DNA from: Alentia gelatinosa
Lineage: Eukaryota > Annelida > Polychaeta > Phyllodocida > Polynoidae
DNA: 64,000 bases
Assembly: GCA_950022655.1 (NCBI GenBank)
Contig: OX465588.1
Span: 26,707,525 to 26,771,524, forward strand
Reading direction: 5' to 3'
Part shown: in pieces, positions 22,655 to 36,176 of the stretch
Position numbering within the stretch: the first letter of the stretch is position 1
How the letters are laid out: the number at the start of each line of letters is the position of its first letter
Notes under the pieces: generated by a model
What the model was told of the DNA's origin: nothing
What the model saw: the letters and a program-made list of their open reading frames with translations, nothing else
Databases searched by the model: none
Translations under genes and position numbers: made by a program

Positions 22655-22805
22655 GCACTTTTCAAAGTTTTACAAGTAGAAGCTCAAGGCCACCAAAAAT
22701 GGGTAGGCTCAAGGCATCCACAGGGTACAGTCAAGGCGTCCACAGAAAGGCTCAAGGCTTCAAGGGCTCAAATTGTCCGGGACTCAAGGCATCCAAGAAC
22801 ATTGA
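22655..22805. repeat. Degenerate GGCTCAAGGCATCCACAG repeat
   Basis: The phrase GCTCAAGGC followed by a CATCCACAG-like word recurs five to six times with irregular spacing, flanked by similar 'CACCTTGAGTC' complements near 22500-22560. Confidence 0.5.
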
Positions 22806-24544
22806 GGCATACAGTACTCTAGAGAACTGGGACAGAGCCATGTAGAGGAACTGCACATGGTTCCTCTATCTCCAGTATGTGTAGCTAAGGTGAGCAACTC
22901 CTAATATACATCTGCCTGGCCCTATTGTGCATGTGCAGAAACCACTAGGTTCCCACTGGGTTTACACAGGTGAGTCTGGTACCCAGCAGGCTATTCCACC
23001 AAGCTGGAACATCCAACTTTATTACTGAATCAAGGGAATTGTATAGGGATCTGTTTACAAAACCAACTGATGCAAATTATACTTACGACAATTTTGACTT
23101 GGTACAACCACCCTCTAAAAAAGAATTCTACCATGCTCACAGCTGAGAGTAAGAGGGATTTCCAAGAAGACAAAGAATCGTCCAAATACCATCCAGGCAC
23201 ACTCCATCACCAAAAAGTTTAAACATTTTAAATTGCATATTTGGAGGAAGGGAATGCACAGAGTACCATAAAAACAGTGCACATTGTTCTGTTCCCACCA
23301 CATGACAACAGAGAGCTGTGGAACAATCATAGGTGAGCTACTACACAGTCTAAAAGATTGCTGCTTTTACCATTCAAGCATAGATTGTAACAAACACTGG
23401 TGGAGAATCCCTAAGATCCTGATGCTATGACATTACATGCATCTGTGGCACAAATACAAATCATGTCCTTGCAACACATTTCACACATATTAGATACAGA
23501 TAGTAGGCAACCAAGCTCAAAGGGAGAGCAATCTGTAAGCACCACAACCTCAACTCGATCCACCACAGCAGCCTGCTGCCTCCAGACTAAGGCAGTGATC
23601 CCTTCCTAGCTCACCCATCACCACAGTGTAGCGGCAACCAATGCTTTCAGCTCCATCTAACCTCTACCCAAGCATCTCTTCCCTGTTGCATACTGGCATA
23701 CAGCTCAACATGCCAGAGGACATTGAACACCTCCAAAAACAACAAGGCTGACATATTGCAGCACTCTGACAACTGTGCAATCAGAACTTGATGTCCTCTG
23801 ATCAAAGCCAGAGGAGCAGATGTTGCAAAGGGACAGACTAATGAGACAAAATGCCTTGTTGGTCCCACCTGTCACCATCACAGCAACAACAATCATAATT
23901 ATGAATTTCATGCAGTCAGCCCAGCAACCTCAAGGCAGTGGCCATACAGTATGTGTGTTTGGGTAAAGCAGTGACCTATCTGTATTTTAGTATTTACACT
24001 GATAACATAACCACAAAGCCACCGTCATAGGTGATACAATAAGAGTGAATAAAGGCAGGGGATGGTGTGAAAGTGCAACCTCAACAAGGATGATTTTGGG
24101 GGAAAGGGCGGGCAGGGTGGTGGTGGCTTGGATAGAGTGACCTTTGACACCTTTTGGGGAATATGTATCGAACCATATATGAAAAATTGATTGTTTTTTT
24201 ATATTATTAACATTTGTATATATTTGTCTACTAATTAATGAATGTATTTATATATATTATTATTATTATCATTATATATAAATAACAATAATTTTTTATT
24301 CCTTGGATATAATTAGTGTTTCTTTCTTTTATATTGGTATGATCATATAACCATCTGGCCAGATGTCACAGATCGTCCTCAAATGGGCAGGGACAGGGGT
24401 CAAAAATAAAGTTAGGAGTATGGTCAAAATCTTTTGTCTATAAGTAGTACAGTGGGTGGTGTATATGTTGGATGTATGAGGGTAGGTTAAATACCTATAA
24501 TAAACATACACCACAAAGCCAAAGTTTGGTAGTACAAATGCTAT

Positions 24545-25090
24545 GTGGAAACGATTGACTCCCTCTTTTTAAACACTGCAGAGATTATACTGATAAATTT
24601 AATTTTTAAACTAATTATCCAAAACATTTTTAAGCTCCATGACTAGTTTGAGTAGGTTTTCTTTCTTTTTGTTTTGAACCTTACTAAGGTTAATATCAGC
24701 TAGGGGGTCAATCGTTTCCACAGGGAGTCAATCGTTTCCACATTCTCAGATATGGGTTCATGACCATGTACAGGAAAGGAGTACAAGAAAGCTGGTACCA
24801 TGTGAAGTTACCTTGATATAAGGGGGTATTTATATGAAATGGACAGTAGTCAAATATAATATACTTGTTAGCTATCACTGTAGGGTGGGAGTCAATCGTT
24901 TCCGAAAAAAAACTACACAAACCAAGGGAATAGGCTCTCAGGCCTATCATAGTATAGTTAGATATGATTTTTTTTCATATATACATAGGTACATGTTAAG
25001 GCTTACCAGGATATAATTTATTCCTGTCGGTGCTATATGTACATATTGGGAGGGTTCCTTCTTTAGGGAGTCAATCGTTTCCACACTAAA
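24545..25090. repeat. Dispersed motif GGGAGTCAATCGTTTCCAC, five copies
   Basis: Copies start near 24701, 24723, 24887 and 25068 in the forward direction, and one inverted copy lies at about 24545-24563. Sequences between them differ, so this is a recurring short word rather than a simple tandem array. Confidence 0.75.
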
Positions 25091-25564
25091 ACTACACATG
25101 TACATTTTGCCATGGAGAGAGTATACTATCCTCCCCAAAAATGTGTAAATGGTCGGAAAAAATTCCTTAACCTATGGGGACCCAGTTAAGAACAATAATT
25201 GTCAACATTTTATACTCTTTGTACTAATGCTGACCATTGCAATTATGGTATAGTCATTTTATCATGAAAAAACACCCTGTTTTAGGTAGTTTGGGCCTTC
25301 TATCTCCGTTATTTATGATCCCACATAGGCAAAACTATGGTTCCCCTGTAAGATCCGATTGAGCCTGACCAGAAAACACGATAAAATAATAAATATCTAT
25401 TAAATTTAGAGTATTATTGAATGGAGAAGCAATAATGGTTATTTGATGACGATCCGTGACATCTGGCCATCTGCAGACTAAAAACTCCATGGAAAGCAGA
25501 CTTTTTACTCGGAAAAGAAGGTGCCCCCATAAGTGCGGTTTCACTGTATTTAAAAAAAAAATGC

Positions 25565-26890
25565 AATGTGCAGTTGTCATGGCAACCAAATAGGGACAAT
25601 ATTAATATCTCAATGCAATCAGGATCGTTATACTCAGAACATTCTTAAATATTATTTTGATTGATAAGAGGACCTGTGAGTTACATGTGAAAGAGTAACA
25701 GTATGCATCTCTAAGCTCTATATTGGGAATGTGACTGCATAGATACACAACATACACATACGCTTGTGCTCAAGCCAGCCTTGCAGAACCTACATCATGC
25801 CTTAAAATGAGACTTTCCTATTCAAAAGTGTCTATAAAGAGTAATATTTGTACTCTGACTTTGTCATAAGATACACAGGTCTATGTTGATAGGTTTGGGT
25901 GTGGCTAGCTTATCAAAAAACATAGATAATCCTCAAAAAAACACTATTTCCACCAAAAAAGGGTAAATTTGGTTGCCATGGCAACCAAATTGGAAAAGTA
26001 TCAACATGTCAATGTAATCAGGATCATTATACTCAGAACATATTCAAATATTGTTTTGATAGATAAAAGTGCTTGAGAGTTACATGTGAAAGAGTAACAG
26101 TATGCATCTCTAAGCTCTATATTGGGAATGTGACTGCATAGATACACAACGTACACATACGCTTGTGCTCAAGCCAGCCTTGCAGAACCTACATCATGCC
26201 TTAAAATGAGACTTTCCTATTCAAAAGTGTCTATAAAGAGTAATATTTGTACTCTGACTTTGTCATAAGATACACAGGTCTATGTTGATAGGTTTAGGTG
26301 TGGCTAGCTTATCAAAAAACATAGATAATCCTCAAAAAAACACTATTTCCACCAAAAAAGGGTAAATTTGGTTGCCATGGCAACCAAATTGGAAAAGTAT
26401 CAACATGTCAATGTAATCAGGATCATTATACTCAGACCATATTCAAATATTGTTTTGATAGATAAAAGTGCTTGAGAGTTACATGTGAAAGAGTAACAGT
26501 ACGCATTTATCATTGGAGCTCCATATTGGGAATATAATTGCATTGCAAAATGACATATATGTACATGTACAAGCTACCCCTGTGAAGCCTTCCCTATATC
26601 TAAAAGATGACATTATCTGCTAATAAATGTCTCTACTAACCACTATCTGTATTCTGACAAGGTCTCAAGTTAAATTATGATACCTAAATAAGTTTCGGTG
26701 TTCCTTATTCGTAAAAAAAGTGGAAAAATCCTTAAAAAATGCATTTTTCTATGCAAAATTACCTTAAATTGGTTGCCATGGCAACTGAAATTTCGAATCC
26801 TATTAGTGGTTCCATGTACCTAATCATCATATCTATACATGTGTAAAATATCTTTTTAATCAATCAATTATTACCAACACAGTAGAGAAA
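25565..26890. repeat. Tandem array of about 400-bp units, each with an X-box-like palindrome
   Basis: Two well-preserved and two flanking diverged copies of an approximately 400-bp unit are present. Each contains a GTTGCCATGGCAAC palindrome (first copy GTTGTCATGGCAAC) at 25573, 25972, 26371 and 26772, spaced 399, 399 and 401 bp. The middle copies are nearly identical across TAACAGTATGCATCTCTAAG and beyond. No ORF is shared among copies. Confidence 0.9.
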
Positions 26891-27685
26891 AATGTATTTG
26901 GTGCACATTTCCAGTGAAATGAGCCCAAAACCCCTGATAAGGAAAGGGTTAAATAGGAGTATCCCTTTAGACATGTTTGAATTTTATAGTGACATTTTGG
27001 GGTACCCGCTGCTGATTCAACGACTATGTATACAACTTTTCCAATAGAAAGCCAACAAGCAGAATCACATGTTTTTCACACCCCTCACATCAAGGCTACA
27101 TGAGTCTCAGGGTGGGTGTTCACGGGACTTTGTCTGAGACTATGTTCACGGTGTGTCCTTCCATGTGACATTTCATATTTCTTTCCCTTAAACTTGCAAA
27201 AGCAAAATTTGGTATCTTGCTTTTTTTGTACCACGGAAGAATTGTCTGAGGAAAGGTGTGAAGTACATCTGTCTTGAGTACATTAGTCTCTGCGTGTGAG
27301 TCCCGCTTTGCCATTGATGGGAGCCGGCGAGGTTTTCCTAATCTTCTGGTGATTGATTTAACCGCACACTCCTTCTTCCCCTGATAACACACTCCTCGAG
27401 AACGGCTTCTGGCCCTGCCAAGTGTTCCTTGTCATTATCGGCAATGAATACTGTTATCGTTTATATAATGTGGGTATTTTAAAGATAATGCGTGAAGTAG
27501 TGTCAAGATCTGAACCTTGTATTTATCAAATTAGACGTACTTACATTGTATAAGATGATGAGTAATCCAGCAAATAAATCAATTAGATAATCATTAGGTC
27601 CATTGAACACTTATAAAGGCTTCAAGTACTTTATCCCAACAAGGTATTCGTAAAATCGAAAGTAAAGACACCTTTAAACGAGCTG

Positions 27686-29262
27686 TAAAACTAGGAGCTA
27701 ATGTTATTTCCATTTACGATGGAAGAGCGCGGTATACCTAAATTACTTCAGGAAATAAAAGTAAGAGAATATCATAATAAATTATGTATTTGAGCCATCT
27801 GATATTGATCGAGAATCAAGTATCAAGAATGTTTCAATAAACCTAAAGAATTAACTTGGTAGTTGTTCTCAAGTGTCATGAATAGGCTTACTTAATGAAA
27901 CTAATTTCTGGTATTAAAATCAGTGTATACATCCTAATGCATTACAAATGTCTCTGAATCAAGTCCTATATGGGTCTGGTTATAACAGTTTCAATACCTG
28001 GTCAGTGGATCAAGGTAAGGAGTGTGTGAGTGAGAATGGGGGAGAGGTGCTAATATGGAGTGACTTGGTTGGGATATATATTTTTTTTTTAATTCAAAAT
28101 TTTTATTTAAAGTCATATGCCTTCCCTTCCACCAACCTCATACCTCCTTACTGGGTCTGTGTTTCTTTGAGGAGCATAGAGAATGGTCTGTCTCACCAGA
28201 TGTGGAAGTTCCAATGCTATACAGCCAGGTCTGTCCCACCAGATTTGAAATGTACATGCATTGTAATGTGATAAGAGACCAGTGAGCCAGAACGAACAGA
28301 CTCTTGAGTGTAGCTAGTTGGTCAGTAATGTAGATGGAGTGGTTGTGGGAGGGGACAGGGTGAGCCTTATTTTGGCATGACTATAGAGTGGCCAGTGTGT
28401 TATACCTAAATCTTCATCTGTCCCTGTCTTTTAGTAAATATGTGTATTTCTCTTTGTTTGTGTCTGTTTTCTGTCTCCAGCTGTCTGCTTCTCTGTCTGT
28501 CTCCCTGGCACTATCCCTGTCTATATACTTTTTATATAACTCTCTCTGTTTTTATATTTGGCTCTGTCCCTGTCTGTCCATATTTTGTCATACTATATTG
28601 TTGTCTATGTCCCTGTTGGTTGGCATGTATGTTTGACTATTTCTCTTTGAATGTGTCTTTCTGCATCTCTGTCCCATTGTCTCTGTCCCTATTTGTATAT
28701 GTCTGACTCCCTATGTGAGTCTCCCTTCTATCTCTGTTATCATCTGCATCATTACCTGTCTCTCTGTGTCTCCCTCCCTGTCTTCATGAAAATCAATGAT
28801 CAAGGTTTTCAGCAAGTCTATGGTCAAGTCTATGGTGCAATGCCTGATGGCAGGGCTGAAGGGAGTAAAACTGGTTTGTCAGTTATGTACAAAGTGGGTC
28901 TGAATACAGTGTATTTAGATCTGTCCTACCAGATCTGACTGAAATGTAAATACCACATTCAGACCATACTATAATATAATAGTTTCCTTTTCTAGTAGCA
29001 GATTACAGTAGCCATAACTAAGTGTTTATCATTTCATGAAATGATTGACATAGTGAATCCTTTTGTCTACAAAAGGACTAGAAATAAAAATGTCTATTTT
29101 CAGGAACCATGTCAGTAGTGGGGCAGGGGGTATGGTAAGGCTTGAAACTGGACCCCTGCTTATTTAACCAGGCCTTTATAATTGGACATTGATAGTGAAG
29201 TGTTAGATTCTCTGCAGTAAGCTGGAAGCCTGTGTGAGCATTCTAACCTCTAGACGCTCAAA
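27686..29262. repeat. Segmental duplication, left copy
   Basis: The blocks at 27686-28100 and 28800-29262 align with 30742-30965 and 31370-31800 in order and orientation, with diverged and unique material between. Shared words include AAAACTAGGAGC, GCTAATATGGAGTGACT and TAGTTTCCTTTTCTAGTA. The left copy carries a TCTGTCCCTGTCT-type pyrimidine repeat (28390-28780) where the right copy has the GT run. Confidence 0.8.
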
Positions 29263-30594
29263 AACTACCTGACTTACCATGAAAATGATTATTATGTTAA
29301 TATGTATGTATGTATAATGTTGGTAATAACTGTGATGTAATCATTATTATTATCTGGAATCTGTATGGGCTATTTTCGTGGTATGAACCTAATGGCAATG
29401 CGGAATCACGAAAAACTTCCATGTGCCAGTGTATAAATGAGACTGTTGAGTCATCGATCCCCCAAATGGATGTGTATAGTCAAACTAGGACAACTACAAC
29501 TGAAATTATAAAGACCCAGAAATTTCTCATCTACGTGCTCGCGGAGAGCAATTGAGTTATGCCAATTAATGGTGGAACAGATACTTTTTGCTTATTGCTC
29601 TTTCAAACTTCATCCTTCATCATTAGTTGTTATTTAGCTTATAAGTCTGGATGTTTATTACACCCTTCTCACTTGGTTAGTATCATAAATGATACTCATA
29701 TTCTATATTGTATAATAGTTAGGGCTTCAAGCCCCTCCTTTATTGTCATAATTTCCTACATTTATTCATATACAATTGTGGTGAAACCAAATTATGAATG
29801 AATGATACAGAGGTCAATAAACACACAAGGTGTTAGGGAAGATCGTGGACATGTACTGACGAATGATACCTGAAAAAAAAAAGTCAATCAATTGTGTCTT
29901 TTCTTAAAAGTCATGATTACGTGAACATGACGAGGAGAAAGGAACTAAAAAACATAGAGAAATAGATTATTACCAAAACATTGACAATTTTACACTGAAA
30001 ACTAGCACATGTATACATTTTTATTGTGTAAATGAGGGTGGGACGAGTTCATGAAATGGATTGCCAAAAGCCTCGATATCTGTCAATAGTCATCCTCATA
30101 CTCAATTAACAAGAGCAGTGAGGGATCCTTTACATGGATATGACTTGTACAGATTCTAATCCAGAAGCGGGATAGACACTATCATCAAGTGTAATTCATT
30201 ATGTATAATATAACACTAACATTTCGTACTCTACAACATCATACCCATATTTCCACTGATATAATTGATGAACATTACTTTATTTGGTAATTGGATTGAT
30301 TTACCAGGCCTCTGGGGTGTTTTTGTAAACCAGGATTCACACGGCTATTGCCTTGTCCATATTATTGTTCATATTATTGTTCATATTATTGCGCGTTCCA
30401 AACTCCATGGCGAACGGGGACACAGACCAAACACTCATCAATTTTCTTTTAATTCCATATAGTAATAGTAGTTGACACTACTGCCCTTCATCTTACAGGT
30501 CTCCCTACCATCTAACACGCAATAGCTTTAGCATGAAGCTCCGTATATTGATATTAATCATGTATTTCATACGATCCCCTCTTTTCCACCACAG

Positions 30595-30720
30595 TGACAG
30601 CGGCTGTGTTGAACGCTCTCAGCGTGAAGTGGGCGGCTCGGTGTCTCACCATCATGTCCCTGGCCAAGCTGGTGGCCCTCAGCATCATCATAATCACTGG
30701 CTTCACCAAATTAGCAACAG
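30595..30720 (+). CDS. SLC7 transporter, coding exon 2 (residues 172-213)
   Basis: This 126-nt exon follows the acceptor TTTTCCACCACAG and ends ACAG|GTGAGT. It encodes the end of TM4 and TM5. The run VLNALSVKWAARCLTIMSLAKL is the family's conserved 'N.YSVK.ATR.Q....AKL' segment. Phase 1 at both ends matches its neighbours. Confidence 0.93.
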
Positions 30721-30741
30721 GTGAGTTCCATAGAAAACTAG

Positions 30742-31805
<1,064 letters not shown>

Positions 31806-32236
31806 TATTTGAACACGTATTGCCACCCTCAACTAGGAGCAAATAGTATGCTCATCATTAATGAATGAGCATACAACTATAATTGAATAACAATTGATAG
31901 GTTTGGGTTACATTCAGTGTATGGATCGTTATCTGTAACCCACTTGCACCCAGTTAACTTTCCACCAGCTGCATAAGGTCTTTTCCTCCTACTTTCCCGT
32001 ATCCCTCCAATATTCCCCTAAATCTTTATTCTCAGTTATTCTGGCTTCACAAGCCTGGCACGAATGCTGAAACTATACTCCATCTCATAGTTCCTATATA
32101 TTTCTTTTTACGTTTTTCAATAATTTTACCTAGACTGAACAAAATATGGTAATCTTCCTGTTTTCAATCCGGCTCAGCAAGTAGTACTTGACTTGGTTAT
32201 AGTGAACTGGAGTATATCCGTGCACAGACCACAATA

Positions 32237-32340
32237 TGGAAAGTCTCCGTTCTCGCTGTGTCATCAAGTCTATACAGTTCTCCGCGTGTGGCTGTATAGA
32301 CTTGACGATAGACCATGAATGGAGACCGTTTCGCCAACAG
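32237..32340. repeat. Hairpin TCAAGTCTATACAG
   Basis: TCATCAAGTCTATACAG pairs with CTGTATAGACTTGACGA around a CGCGTGTGG loop. The outer arms GGAAAGTCTCCGTT and GGAGACCGTTTC also partly pair. It is probably a fold-back MITE remnant. Confidence 0.6.
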
Positions 32341-32417
32341 TACGATCGTTTCCTTATATTGTCTATTCAACGTTCATCTCACATTTTGGCTGACTGTAAA
32401 AATCTTGATGCTTACAG

Positions 32418-32517
32418 GTAGCACAAATAACTTTGACAACGTTTTTGCTGGCAGTAAGACGGACATGTGGTCTTTGGTTGGTGGATTCCTCCCAGGTTTC
32501 GTTGCTTATGTTGGTTG
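32418..32517 (+). CDS. SLC7 transporter, coding exon 3 (residues 214-246)
   Basis: A 100-nt exon between GATGCTTACAG and TTG|GTGAGT (phase 1 in, phase 2 out). It encodes the extracellular loop STNNFDNVFAGSK and the start of TM6, WSLVGGFLPGFVAYVGW. The GGF...F.Y.GW pattern is conserved in light chains and contributes to the unwound TM6 substrate region. Confidence 0.93.
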
Positions 32518-33853
32518 GTGAGTATTGTACTGGTTTTTTATTGGAGTCATATTTGGGTGCAGAAAGTTGCATCTGATTCTTGTAAAAAAAATCAAGCATC
32601 CTTAATAGCAACACAACCACCTTTAATGCAAAACTCATACCTGACATATATATACCTTGCCGTTACATTTAACCATAGAGTGTTCTGCCGTATCTGTATG
32701 ATAACATGAGGTTCTCGCTGGCTGCACAGCGAGTCACCAGGCACATAAACGTTGTAACCTGGTCCCCTATGGGTTTATGTCCATAGTTAAATCTTTGATG
32801 TCTCCATAGGCATTTCGTGTCGGTTTTAGTTCGTTCACCTGGATTATTATTATCATCATTATCATTTGGAATTATAGTAAGTCCAATATTCTTTCTAGCA
32901 ACTTATTGTTACCACACTTCGACTTGACTAGCGGCTATGCCTGATAACCCAGTGTACATGGGGTGCCATTGGATTTTGACAGTGTCCAGGTTCTACCCCC
33001 TGATAGATAGATCAAGGTGTATTTTATACAAGGTGACTGTTGAGAGGCGTTAGATATATGGACATTTATCTATTACAGGAATTTCAGAAACAGTATATCT
33101 GACATTTCCATGAATGCTACAATAGAGTAAGGAAAAAAATAGGTTCCTTACAGATATGAATGTCTTATACTAAATTCCAGTCAAAGTTCATATATGAAGT
33201 GTCATCTGGTAAAAAGATAAGTGATTCTTGATATCTTATCTTGGGTCGTTATCTATCTATGATAGGCGGTGAAGTCTATTCATTTTATCATGAACTGTAA
33301 CACTGTTGATGTTAAAGGCCTATTTACAGGTTTGTTTTTTGACTTCAGAAAAAAGTCCAGATCCTAGATGATTGTGTTGTACTGATATGTCTAATTTAAC
33401 TTTCCCTCACCATTCTTTCACTCTGTAATTAGCCAAAGGGTGATTGCACTTTTTGTCTGTCCAAGAAGTCCATTATTTCAATTGGTAAATTTCAGGAACT
33501 ATATCACCTCAGATCACTTGCTTTGTTCAACCAGGTCCTCCCTGAATGGTGATAAACCTCACATGTTGTTAGCATATAATCACATGGTAAATAGAAAAGT
33601 AGAGGTGAATAATTGGTGAGGAATAGGAAGATAAATACTCAGTACATGGTCTATCACAATAAGGACAATAACAGTACCTTTCAGAATGTATTACTATTTC
33701 GCAGTCAACTTAATTATTCAACGAAACAAGTCTTTTCATGATCAAGAACTGAATAGCCTTATCTAATCAAGGTTCAATTAGATTTTGGGGACACACCTTT
33801 GTACCCCAGTCTGTAGCCTAGTATTTTCAGCTGGTATGTTTTATCCTTTACAG

Positions 33854-33898
33854 GGATGCAGTTAACAGTTTAGCAGAGGAGATGAAGAATCCGGGCAG
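33854..33898 (+). CDS. SLC7 transporter, coding exon 4 (residues 247-261)
   Basis: A 45-nt micro-exon after TCCTTTACAG, ending GGGCAG|GTGAGC, phase 2 on both sides. It encodes DAVNSLAEEMKNPG, equivalent to the family's 'W..LN...EE..NP.R' stretch. It is too short for ORF tools and was found from flanking phase and family pattern. Confidence 0.9.
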
Positions 33899-33924
33899 GT
33901 GAGCTTAGAGGACTACAGTGAAGT

Positions 33925-34076
33925 TGACACTATTATTATATACCTATGTCCGAATGTCTATTAAATACTGCCCGCTGCTGGGGGTGCAGTACTAATAATG
34001 TTCCTGCCCGATTTTGTATGTCATTTAAATGGCGTTTTTTCACTAATTAAAGGTATATAATAATAAGTCAACGTCC
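33925..34076. mobile_element. Short element with TTATTATATACCT termini
   Basis: CTATTATTATATACCT opens and AGGTATATAATAATAAG closes the segment. The interior has ACTGCCCGCTGCTGGGGG and AAATGGCGTTTTTTC. Related ends occur at 18510-18560 and 47025-47165. Confidence 0.65.
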
Positions 34077-34079
34077 TCA

Positions 34080-34199
34080 CTGTAGACGAAATGGTTCTCG
34101 TTCTCGGTCAGTCTTCGTTTTCAGACTGCCTTCCGCCTATGGCGTCAGGCAGTATAAAATCGACGACTGACCTCGAACAGGAACCGTTTCGTCCACAGT
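34080..34199. mobile_element. Fold-back MITE, arms TGTAGACGAAATGGTTC
   Basis: CTGTAGACGAAATGGTTCTCG pairs with the right end ACCGTTTCGTCCACAG. An inner stem pairs CAGACTGCCT with AGGCAGT around a CCGCCTATGGCG loop. It sits next to the TTATTATATACCT element, as does the hairpin at 18366. Confidence 0.7.
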
Positions 34200-34545
34200 A
34201 AGGAGGTTTCCTAATAGTACTCCTTCATATGTGACACAGAAAGGATGAACTAAAGATTTGATACAGTCTATAATGGGAAAGTTTTTCCGAAGCAAGGAGT
34301 AGTTTAAATTGATACTAACAGACCAGGTAAGATGGGTATTAAAGAAGAAACCAACCCGTTATGGGTCAAAGTGGTCGTTCTCCATGAGTATGATGCAGAG
34401 CGATTATGAATGAGGCGACAACCAAGTGAAATTCACATGGCATTCAAATGAGTTTTTTGTTGTTGTTTTTTTATTTCCAAAATCAACATGGCAGATCTTC
34501 CGCTGAGAACAACTACTTTGACCAAAACAAGTTGCTTTCATTATT

Positions 34546-34687
34546 TACTTCACCCCTGTATAAACTAAAAGAATAGATTTTGCACAAGAAAAATAGTCCA
34601 TGGAGAATAGTTTGCAATATTCGTAGGGGCATGGAGATCAAGTTCCTAATGTTAAGCCTAAGGGGAAAAAAATACCAGGGGTGAGAT
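34546..34687. mobile_element. Short element with TATCTCACCCC termini, copy 3 (inverted)
   Basis: TACTTCACCCCTGTATAAAC at the left and ATACCAGGGGTGAGATA at the right. The interior TAATGTTAAGCCTAAGGGGA is the complement of the 7916 copy. The preceding 34325-34545 is a degenerate copy of the fold-back at 7765-7908. Confidence 0.7.
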
Positions 34688-35323
34688 AAACAACAGGTGG
34701 TGCTTATCATTTATTGGGAAAGTGATAGAGATATTCTGAGCGAGCTTGAACTTTGCAAACAATCCTCTCTCCCTCATGAGATTTCCTCCCCCATAACTTA
34801 TTTACATTAGTTCATAATGACTAACACGGAGAGCGTATAACTTTGAAATATTTATTGAGAATATCCAAGGGCAATTGCCGAGGCAATTGGTCGGAACCCA
34901 AATACAATGGAAACAAAGGACGAAAACTGAAAGTCATTGCTCTTGTAGGCTGGGTGGGTGATTCCAGTTTCAGCAGTGGCGCAGTAGAGAGTGAGGCCGA
35001 GTGCTCGCGATCACTCGTGAAGTGCGCCCACGTGACCGGTGACAGGGTGCCGTGTGCAGCGGTCGTCCTCAACTGGCGTCCTTGGTAATGGCCTCTCTCT
35101 CCCGCGACCGTATTAGTACTAACCATGTTAGCCAGATAGAATGACAATAAAAAACCAATTTCACCCTCTCAAAATGTGATCGATAACGGACCTTTACACG
35201 GGGTGTCCCTTAAGTGGGGTTCTATTGTATTTGAATGTAGGAATGACAACACCCATAGTTCTATCCCGCAGAGAATTTGACAAAATGGTAGTAGGTTCTA
35301 ATATGTGAATACTTTGTTTGTAG

Positions 35324-35447
35324 AGACCTGCCTCTGTCCGTCTCCATCTCCATGGTCTTAGTCATTCTCATCTACATCCTGACGAACATCGCCTACTTCA
35401 GTGTGCTCACCCCCGCCGAGTTCATCAGGTCCGACGCCGTCGCCACG
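35324..35447 (+). CDS. SLC7 transporter, coding exon 5 (residues 262-303)
   Basis: A 124-nt exon after ACTTTGTTTGTAG, ending GCCACG|GTAGGA (phase 2 in, phase 0 out). It encodes RDLPLSVSISMVLVILIYILTNIAYFSVLTP, the conserved 'R.LP......M...T..Y...N.AYF..L' TM7 segment, and the loop to TM8. Confidence 0.93.
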
Positions 35448-35840
35448 GTAGGATGCCGCTATACTCCCTCAACCTTTACCTCAACATCTACGTCAACCTC
35501 TACCTTAACTCCTACCTCTACCTCAACCTCTGCATCAACCTCAACCTCAACCTCAACCTTTACCTCAACCTTTGCCTCAGACTTTACCTCAACCTTTACC
35601 TCAACCTCAACCTCTACCCCAACCTCTACCCCAACCTCTACCTCTACCTAAACCCCAACCTCTACTTCAACCTCTACCTCAATCTCTAATTTAACTCCTA
35701 CCTCTACCTCTACCTCTACCTCAATCCCAACCTCTACCTCAACCTCTCCTTTAACTCCTACCTCTACCTCAACCTCTACCTCAACCATAACCTCTACCCC
35801 AACCTCTACCTCTACCTTAACCTCTATCCCAACCTCTACC

Positions 35841-36023
35841 TTTACTATATACCCATGCCGTAATATATACTGTAAATATGCACCGTTTATGACGTAAAAA
35901 TACTGTACGGACCGCTGGTCCGTACACTAAAATACGGACCACCTTGCCATACACGTTTATTAAAAAATTGGTTGTTAAACCAAATGAAATAGATTTTTTT
36001 TTAAATTTCGGGTATATAGTAAA
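35841..36023. mobile_element. Element with TTTACTATATACCC termini nested in the hexamer array
   Basis: TTTACTATATACCCATG at the left and GGGTATATAGTAAATA at the right are inverted. A partial copy of the left end with the following TACTGTAAATA phrase begins at about 36293. Confidence 0.7.
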
Positions 36024-36176
36024 TATATAACGTCCAACCATGCTTGTACAAGTCACAGAACTCGATGATAATTTACCGTTTGTACGGAACTTGGCATAAA
36101 TGCCTCAGTCCGTACAAACCGTAAATTACCATCTTGTTCTGTGAATTGTACAGCATGGTCAGGACGTTCTATATAA
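36024..36176. mobile_element. Palindromic fold-back MITE
   Basis: The left half, TATATAACGTCCAACCATGC through TTTGTACGGAAC, is the near-perfect reverse complement of the right half ending GACGTTCTATATA. The loop is only about 17 nt. A related copy is at 6075-6181. Confidence 0.85.

Larger units (their letters stand above)
4351..30594 (+). other. Intron 1 of the SLC7 gene (26.2 kb), repeat-rich
   Basis: It is bounded by CC|GTGAGT and CCACCACAG|TG. It contains fold-back MITEs, minisatellites, a truncated retroelement (16320-18290), the X-box tandem array (25565-26900) and one arm of a segmental duplication. No other conserved exon was recognised. Stretches without a listed feature (for example 8640-9060, 10010-11180, 13110-15300, 18730-20680, 22080-24540, 26900-27680, 29270-30590) show only AT-rich non-coding sequence or unclassifiable repeats. 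Confidence 0.85.

Noticed and set aside
23022..23144. Short reading frame with LYRDLFTKPTDANYTYDNFD-like peptide
   Set aside because: It faintly recalls retroelement polymerase fragments, but it is 40 codons, without flanking similarity, so no claim is made.
35352..35651. 99-codon ORF ending in a Ser/Thr repeat
   Set aside because: Its first part is SLC7 exon 5; the tail is the hexamer array beyond the true donor.
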